Origin: an uncultured Collinsella sp. | Lineage (GTDB): Bacteria; Actinomycetota; Coriobacteriia; Coriobacteriales; Coriobacteriaceae | Assembly (NCBI GenBank): GCA_900556365.1 | Contig: USOG01000033.1 | Span: forward strand, 1 to 11,365 | Length of the DNA: 11,365 nucleotides | Direction: 5' to 3' | Part shown: piece after piece, positions 7,855 through 11,365 of the stretch | Position numbering within the stretch: the first letter of the stretch is position 1 | Layout of the letters: each line of letters opens with the position of its first letter | Notes under the pieces: generated by a model | Seen by the model: only the letters and a program-made list of their open reading frames with translations | What the model was told of the DNA's origin: nothing | Database searches by the model: none | Translations under genes and position numbers: made by a program

Positions 7855-7860
7855 ATTGTA
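7855..7860 (-). promoter_or_regulatory. Predicted -10 box for the ATPase-like gene
   Basis: TACAAT on the minus strand lies 31 bases before the start codon, in an AT-rich patch. The -35 region (about ATCGGT) is poor. The 5' untranslated stretch would be about 25 bases and includes the AGGGGG ribosome site. Confidence 0.35.
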
Positions 7861-7950
7861 ATGACCTCCTCGCGCGTACCGATGCCGCCGCGCGATCATA
7901 TCGGGCAACGGTAGCAACAAGAGGTGTGAGGGGGCACAACTAATCGTTGC

Positions 7951-7990
7951 ACAACAAAACGGGGCCCGATGCATTCGCACCGGACCCCGT
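7951..7990 (-). terminator. Rho-independent terminator of the surface-protein gene
   Basis: On the minus strand a stem runs ACGGGGTCCGGTGC (7990-7977), loop GAAT, then GCATCGGGCCCCGT (7972-7959), about 14 pairs including two G-U pairs. It is followed at once by TTTTGTTG (7958-7951). It starts 33 bases past the stop codon of the wall-anchored protein and should insulate it from the ATPase-like gene downstream. Confidence 0.88.
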
Positions 7991-8022
7991 CCCAACTCTT
8001 TAATTATCTAGCAACCAAGAGG

Positions 8023-9798
8023 CTACTCCTCAGAGTCGTCCTCTCCAGAAGCTTTCTTCTGCTGATCGAGCTTATGCTTACCACTTACGATAGACGTAGC
8101 GCCCAGCGTGGCCAAGCTCGCGCTGGCAAGGCTCGCCATCACAATCAGATCGCCCGTCTTGGGCATATTGCCGCCAGATGACTTGGTTGTGGTGGTCGTA
8201 GTGGTCACCGTTTTGGAGTCATTTTGCTCCTGGACCTGGTTGTCGGTGTTGCCCTTACCGCCGTCCTCGCCCTGCTGCTTTCCGTCCTCGGTCTTGTCCT
8301 TGTTCTCGTCCTTCTTCTGAGCGGATTTGTCGCCCTTCTCATCAGAGCTAGGACCCTTATCGGATTCAGCCTTCTCGGAAGCCTTGTCCTTGGAGTCGTC
8401 CCTTGCGGCCTCGGTCTTTTCCGTGGAACCCTGATCAGAGTTGTCCTTGTTCTGGGCCGAGCCGTTATTGACGCCAGCCATCAGCGAAGAACCCAGCGTA
8501 GAACCAAGCTGCTCGGAGAAAGAAGGCTTCTTGTCCGGCGAAGCAACGGGAGCGTCCGGCGCCTTATTCGAGTCGTCCTTGGAAGCATCGGAATCAGGGG
8601 TCGTGTCAGAGCCGGAGCCGTTGTTAGAGCCGGTGTCAACGGACGAATCGCTCGAGCCGGTGGATGAGTTAGAGGTGTCAGCGTCGGTCGAACCAGAAGC
8701 GTCGCTGTCCGTATTGCCAACAGAGCTTGAAGGCGAATCGCCCGCAGCAGAGCCGTTCGAATTGGAGCCGTTCGAGGTAGAGCCGTCGTTGGTAGTGCCA
8801 CCAGCAGAGCCATTACCGTCAGCATCGGTCGAGGGCGTATCCATCCTGTCATCGTTGGCATCGCCACTCGAGTCGTCATTCGAATCAGGTGTCGGCGAGG
8901 GCGCCGGTGTGGGCTCGGGCTGCACGGGCGTCGCAGCGGCTGCCTCGTCCTCGGCGATATAAGCCAAGCAGTCCTTCAGCTCATTCTTATAACGATTCTT
9001 CCAGCCCTCATGATACTGGGGCTGGCTCGAATACTTGGTCGCCACGTTATTGACCACGCTGTTGGAGAGCGCCGTCACAAACTCGCGGTCGGACATATCA
9101 TTGGAAAGATTCGCCCAGCGGAAAAAGTCCCTGCAGCCACCGGTGCCGCACATGTTGGTAATGCTCCACACCATGCCCTTGACGCAATCGGCGCGCCCGG
9201 AGATGTCAATGCCAAGAGCGCTCTTAAGCCACGCCTCGGTCACCGCATAGTACGAGTTGTACGCATACGCATCCTGCAGAGCCGAAAACTCAGCAGGATC
9301 GGTGTTATAAGCACCTTGGAAGGCATCCTGCGCGATATGGCCCAGCTCGGTGAGCTGGCCGTTCTCGTACATGACATTACTCGTGTTGGAAATCTCGCTG
9401 CCGCGATCAATCGCATCCTTGAGCATGCTGTATTTTTCGGGGTTGTAGTTGTAGGCCTGCTTCATAAACGGAATGAGCGACCAACGACGGTCGAACTGGT
9501 AATAACCCAGCGCGTTATAGCCGTCACCGTACGAAAAGCCCTGGTTGTAGTTGCCATGGCTCTCGTACTTGGTAAAGTACTTCATCTCGGGAGTCACGTT
9601 GACAAACGAAACGCCCTGGACCGACCTCAGCACGCCCGAGAAGGACTGCTGGGTGTAGAGACCTTTGTCGATATCGGTGGCATCCGAGGCAACGCCCGGC
9701 GTGGGCTCCTCGGCGGCGGCGGGCGCGGGCGCAGTTACGGCGCCAAACGAAAGCGCCAGCGTCAGGCCCGCGACAATCGCGGAATGCTTGGGCTGCAT
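8023..9798 (-). CDS. Wall-anchored surface protein with lysozyme-like domain and MPKTG sorting signal
   Basis: A 591-residue secreted protein. The signal peptide is residues 1-29, with cleavage near APAAAE. A globular domain follows at about 65-285. KYESHGNYNQGFSYGDGYNA (77-96), then LGYYQFD, resembles the E-S-x-G-N...G-x-YQF pattern of lysozyme/transglycosylase-like muramidases. E79 is the candidate acid, and four cysteines (205, 217, 222, 277) may form disulfides. From about 290 a Pro-rich hinge leads to a low-complexity stalk, S/D/N/G/T-rich to about 445 and then K/D/E/Q-rich, ending in a run of threonines. MPKTGD (545-550), a hydrophobic segment and KHK form a class C-like sortase signal with Met for Leu; an acidic tail follows. 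ATG 9798 has an excellent GGGAGG site. No sortase gene is in the window. It is probably monocistronic, given the terminator. Hydrolase activity is inferred, not certain. Confidence 0.88.
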   Translation of the reverse strand: MQPKHSAIVAGLTLALSFGAVTAPAPAAAEEPTPGVASDATDIDKGLYTQQSFSGVLRSVQGVSFVNVTPEMKYFTKYESHGNYNQGFSYGDGYNALGYYQFDRRWSLIPFMKQAYNYNPEKYSMLKDAIDRGSEISNTSNVMYENGQLTELGHIAQDAFQGAYNTDPAEFSALQDAYAYNSYYAVTEAWLKSALGIDISGRADCVKGMVWSITNMCGTGGCRDFFRWANLSNDMSDREFVTALSNSVVNNVATKYSSQPQYHEGWKNRYKNELKDCLAYIAEDEAAAATPVQPEPTPAPSPTPDSNDDSSGDANDDRMDTPSTDADGNGSAGGTTNDGSTSNGSNSNGSAAGDSPSSSVGNTDSDASGSTDADTSNSSTGSSDSSVDTGSNNGSGSDTTPDSDASKDDSNKAPDAPVASPDKKPSFSEQLGSTLGSSLMAGVNNGSAQNKDNSDQGSTEKTEAARDDSKDKASEKAESDKGPSSDEKGDKSAQKKDENKDKTEDGKQQGEDGGKGNTDNQVQEQNDSKTVTTTTTTTKSSGGNMPKTGDLIVMASLASASLATLGATSIVSGKHKLDQQKKASGEDDSEE

Positions 9799-9851
9799 AA
9801 GATCCTCCCTGCATTGGTGTAGTTAAAGTTCAGTTTGCAAAGATAAAAATA

Positions 9852-9880
9852 AGTATTGCAGCTCGCCCGTTGTTGCACAA
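9852..9880 (-). promoter_or_regulatory. Predicted promoter of the surface-protein gene
   Basis: On the minus strand, TTGTGC (9880-9875) and AATACT (9857-9852) are 17 bases apart, about 53 bases before the ATG. The -35 lies within the inverted repeat GTTGTTG/CAACAAC (9869-9884), so a protein bound there would compete with RNA polymerase. Confidence 0.4.
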
Positions 9881-9907
9881 CAACCCCTCGGTAAACGGCA
9901 ACAACCC
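9869..9907. promoter_or_regulatory. Cluster of GTTGTTG/CAACAAC sites, candidate operator
   Basis: GTTGTTG (9869-9875) and CAACAAC (9878-9884) form a 7-bp inverted repeat around two bases. CAACAACCC occurs at 9878-9886 and again at 9899-9907, exactly 21 bases apart, about two helical turns. The cluster sits over and just upstream of the predicted promoter of the surface-protein gene. The arrangement fits cooperative binding by a dimeric regulator, whose identity is unknown. Confidence 0.45.
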
Positions 9908-9937
9908 TCCGCGAAATCTTAAGGAATTGCGCTCAAC

Positions 9938-10369
9938 CTACAGTTTAATGTCAAAGTTGATCTCGGGGACGGCGGCCAGGTCGGCCAACGTCACGCCGTC
10001 GACGTACTTTTCGATCACGTCGTCCAGACCGCGCCAGAACTTGACGGTCGAGCACAAATCGCTGCGGGTGCAGCTGTTGTCGATGCCATCGCACGCCACC
10101 GGAGCCGTGCTGCCCTCGACGGCACGCAGGATGTCGCCGGCACGCACCTCGGCCGGGTCCTTGGCCATCATGTAGCCGCCGCCCTTGCCGCGCACGCTCT
10201 TAAGCAGGCCCGCCTTCATAAGCGGACGAACCAGCTGCTCCAGATACTTTTGCGAGATATGCTCGCGGTCGGCAACCTCGCGCAAGGCAATCTTGCCCTC
10301 GGCGTCGCCCAGCGCCGCGATATAGATCATTAACCGGAGGGCATAGCGGCCCTTGGAAGAAATGAGCAT
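9938..10369 (-). CDS. iscR-like: Rrf2 family regulator, IscR-like Fe-S sensor
   Basis: A 143-residue Rrf2 protein that should bind an Fe-S cluster and adjust Fe-S assembly genes to need. MLISSKGRYALRLMIYIA is the characteristic Rrf2 N-terminus. The winged helix-turn-helix spans about 25-65, with ISQKYLEQLVRPLMKAGLL as the recognition region and SVRGKGGGY as the wing. Three cysteines at 93, 100 and 106 (C-x6-C-x5-C) lie where IscR holds its [2Fe-2S] cluster; E. coli IscR has C-x5-C-x5-C. ATG 10369 is preceded by GGAGGG. It diverges from sufC, the common layout for suf regulators in this type of bacterium. The upstream TGGGACAAA/TTTGTCCCA repeat suggests self-control. It could sense NO or redox instead, but the neighbour favours Fe-S control. 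Confidence 0.88.
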   Translation of the reverse strand: MLISSKGRYALRLMIYIAALGDAEGKIALREVADREHISQKYLEQLVRPLMKAGLLKSVRGKGGGYMMAKDPAEVRAGDILRAVEGSTAPVACDGIDNSCTRSDLCSTVKFWRGLDDVIEKYVDGVTLADLAAVPEINFDIKL

Positions 10370-10389
10370 ACCTACCCTCCCGTTGTTCC

Positions 10390-10417
10390 TGGGACAAAAT
10401 CAGGCCTATTTGTCCCA
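10390..10417. promoter_or_regulatory. Inverted repeat upstream of the Rrf2 gene, likely autoregulatory operator
   Basis: TGGGACAAA (10390-10398) and TTTGTCCCA (10409-10417) are perfect 9-base arms with a 10-base spacer, 21 bases before the regulator's start codon. A third TGTCCCA copy lies at 10455-10461. The size fits a dimeric Rrf2 protein, but the motif is not one I can match to a described IscR site. Confidence 0.55.
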
Positions 10418-10481
10418 AATCCCATGCACGCGGGGCAAACAAACCTGATTATTATGTCCCACATCTAAAAAGTCGAGTGGA

Positions 10482-10525
10482 TTAGTCGGGTTTTCCCTTG
10501 ACTAACGCCGAACCCATAGTAACTT
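10482..10525 (+). promoter_or_regulatory. suf promoter overlapped by an inverted repeat
   Basis: The -35 box TTGACT (10498-10503) and a weak -10 TAACTT (10520-10525) are 16 bases apart. The start would be near 10532, leaving a leader of about 58 bases. TTAGTC (10482-10487) and GACTAA (10500-10505) are inverted copies, the second overlapping the -35, so a repressor there would shut the promoter. GTCGAGTGGATTAGTCGGG just upstream holds a further half-site-like GTCGAG. Confidence 0.5.
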
Positions 10526-10589
10526 TATTCCGAGAAGATTCCTAGGGTTTAGTACGCCTATGAGTACACCATATACAGAGAGGGACAGC

Positions 10590-11365
10590 ATGAGCGCAAA
10601 TCCGCTGCTTTCCATCGAAGGTCTGACCGCCTCCGTGGACGAGAAGACCATCCTCCACAACGTCAACCTCAACGTCGCCGCCGGCGAAACCCATGTGCTG
10701 ATGGGCCCCAACGGCGCCGGCAAGTCCACCCTCGGCCACCTGGTCATGGGCGACCCCGTCTACACGGTCAACGACGGCCGTATCGTCTTTGACGGCCAGG
10801 ACATCACCGAGCTCACCACCGACAAGCGTTCGCGCGCCGGCCTGTTCCTGAGCTTCCAGGCCCCGGTCGAGATCCCCGGCGTGCCACTGTCGAGCTTTTT
10901 GCGCGCCAGCATCGCCGGCCGTCCCGGCCTGGAGATGAAGGGCAAGGAGTTCCGCCGTCGCGTCAAGGAGCTCGCGGCCGAGCTCAACATGGATACCGCC
11001 TACCTCAACCGTGAGCTGGGCGTGGGCTTCTCGGGCGGCGAGAAGAAGAAGGTCGAGATGCTCCAGCTTTTGCTGCTGCAGCCCAAGCTCGCCATCCTGG
11101 ACGAAACTGACTCAGGCCTGGACGTCGACGCCCTGTCAACCGTCAGCCACGGCATGGACGCCTACCGCAAGAGTTGCGACGGCTCCATGCTCATCATCAC
11201 TCATAACACGCGCATCCTGGAGCACCTGGATGTCGACCGCGTCCACGTTATGGTCAAGGGCCACATCGTGCGCGAGGACGACGCCTCACTGATCCCCTGG
11301 ATCGACAAGAACGGCTTTGAGACCTTCGAGCGCGAGGCCGCCGAGCAGCGCGCCCAGGCCGAGGC
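10590..11365 (+). CDS. sufC: SufC, Fe-S assembly ABC-type ATPase (3' end cut by the window)
   Basis: 258 full codons, running off the right edge and probably close to its natural end, since SufC is usually about 250-260 residues. SufC is the cytosolic ATPase that drives the SufBCD scaffold in building Fe-S clusters. Walker A GPNGAGKST is at 39-47, the Q-loop LSFQAP ends near 92, the signature GFSGGEKKK is at 146-154, Walker B LAILDETDSGLD is at 167-178 with catalytic E172, and the switch H205 is in IITHN. 'GFSGGEKKK' and 'DETDSGLD' are SufC hallmarks that separate it from transporter ATPases. ATG 10590 has AGAGAGGG at the right distance. It is the first gene of the likely suf operon; sufB and sufD would be expected next. 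Confidence 0.95.
   Translation, partial: MSANPLLSIEGLTASVDEKTILHNVNLNVAAGETHVLMGPNGAGKSTLGHLVMGDPVYTVNDGRIVFDGQDITELTTDKRSRAGLFLSFQAPVEIPGVPLSSFLRASIAGRPGLEMKGKEFRRRVKELAAELNMDTAYLNRELGVGFSGGEKKKVEMLQLLLLQPKLAILDETDSGLDVDALSTVSHGMDAYRKSCDGSMLIITHNTRILEHLDVDRVHVMVKGHIVREDDASLIPWIDKNGFETFEREAAEQRAQAE

Noticed and set aside
8480..8880. Repetitive stalk DNA as a CRISPR array or tandem repeat locus
   Set aside because: Codon-level Ser/Asp/Gly/Asn bias gives irregular short similarities, with no fixed repeat unit or spacers.
8441..8962. Glu/Ser/Pro-rich plus-strand frame opposite the stalk
   Set aside because: Antisense of the S/D/N/G repeats; the low complexity is inherited from the real coding strand.
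9010..9822. 270-codon plus-strand open frame opposite the surface-protein gene
   Set aside because: It covers the lysozyme-like domain and signal peptide in antisense, has no recognisable motif, and its composition fits a mirror frame.

Overview
The window looks like a chromosomal segment of a high-GC anaerobic actinobacterium. My best guess is a Coriobacteriia member close to Collinsella. This is an inference from three things: codon use, an IscR-like Rrf2 gene divergent from a sufC-first Suf operon, and a sortase-type surface protein with an MPKTG signal. No database search was possible.

Layout. Positions 1-147 (minus) hold the signal-peptide end of a secreted protein cut by the window edge. 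Positions 182-1092 (minus) hold the wreck of a COG3950-type AAA ATPase: the 5' end is missing, there is a one-base frameshift in an A-run, and the Walker B glutamate is lost. Positions 1155-5999 are a surface-glycan block: a GT2 glycosyltransferase and an acyltransferase-3 membrane protein (plus strand, likely one operon), a polytopic GT-C-like membrane protein (minus strand, overlapping the acyltransferase stop by 4 bases), and a GlfT2-like GT2 enzyme (plus strand). An 18-bp perfect palindrome lies at the predicted transcription start of the last gene.

Positions 6024-7823 (minus) encode an AAA-ATPase-like/PD-(D/E)XK family protein whose Walker A context, Walker B glutamate and nuclease ExK motif are all altered, so it is probably not a working enzyme. 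Positions 8023-9798 (minus) encode a secreted, wall-anchored protein: a lysozyme-like globular domain on a long S/D/N/G- then K/E/D-rich stalk, ending in MPKTG, a membrane segment and a basic patch. A strong intrinsic terminator follows it. A 12-base motif (GTTGCACAACAA) occurs on both sides of this gene.

Positions 9938-10369 (minus) encode an IscR-like Rrf2 regulator with three cysteines. It diverges from sufC (10590 to the window end, plus), the first gene of an Fe-S assembly operon. The 220-base gap between them holds three TGTCCCA half-sites near the regulator and an inverted repeat (TTAGTC/GACTAA) over the likely suf -35 box, fitting feedback control of Fe-S assembly.

I do not see a clearly new defence or mobile system. 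The most useful leads are the two P-loop proteins with a Glu-to-Gly Walker B change, the operator-like palindromes, and the surface muramidase-like protein.
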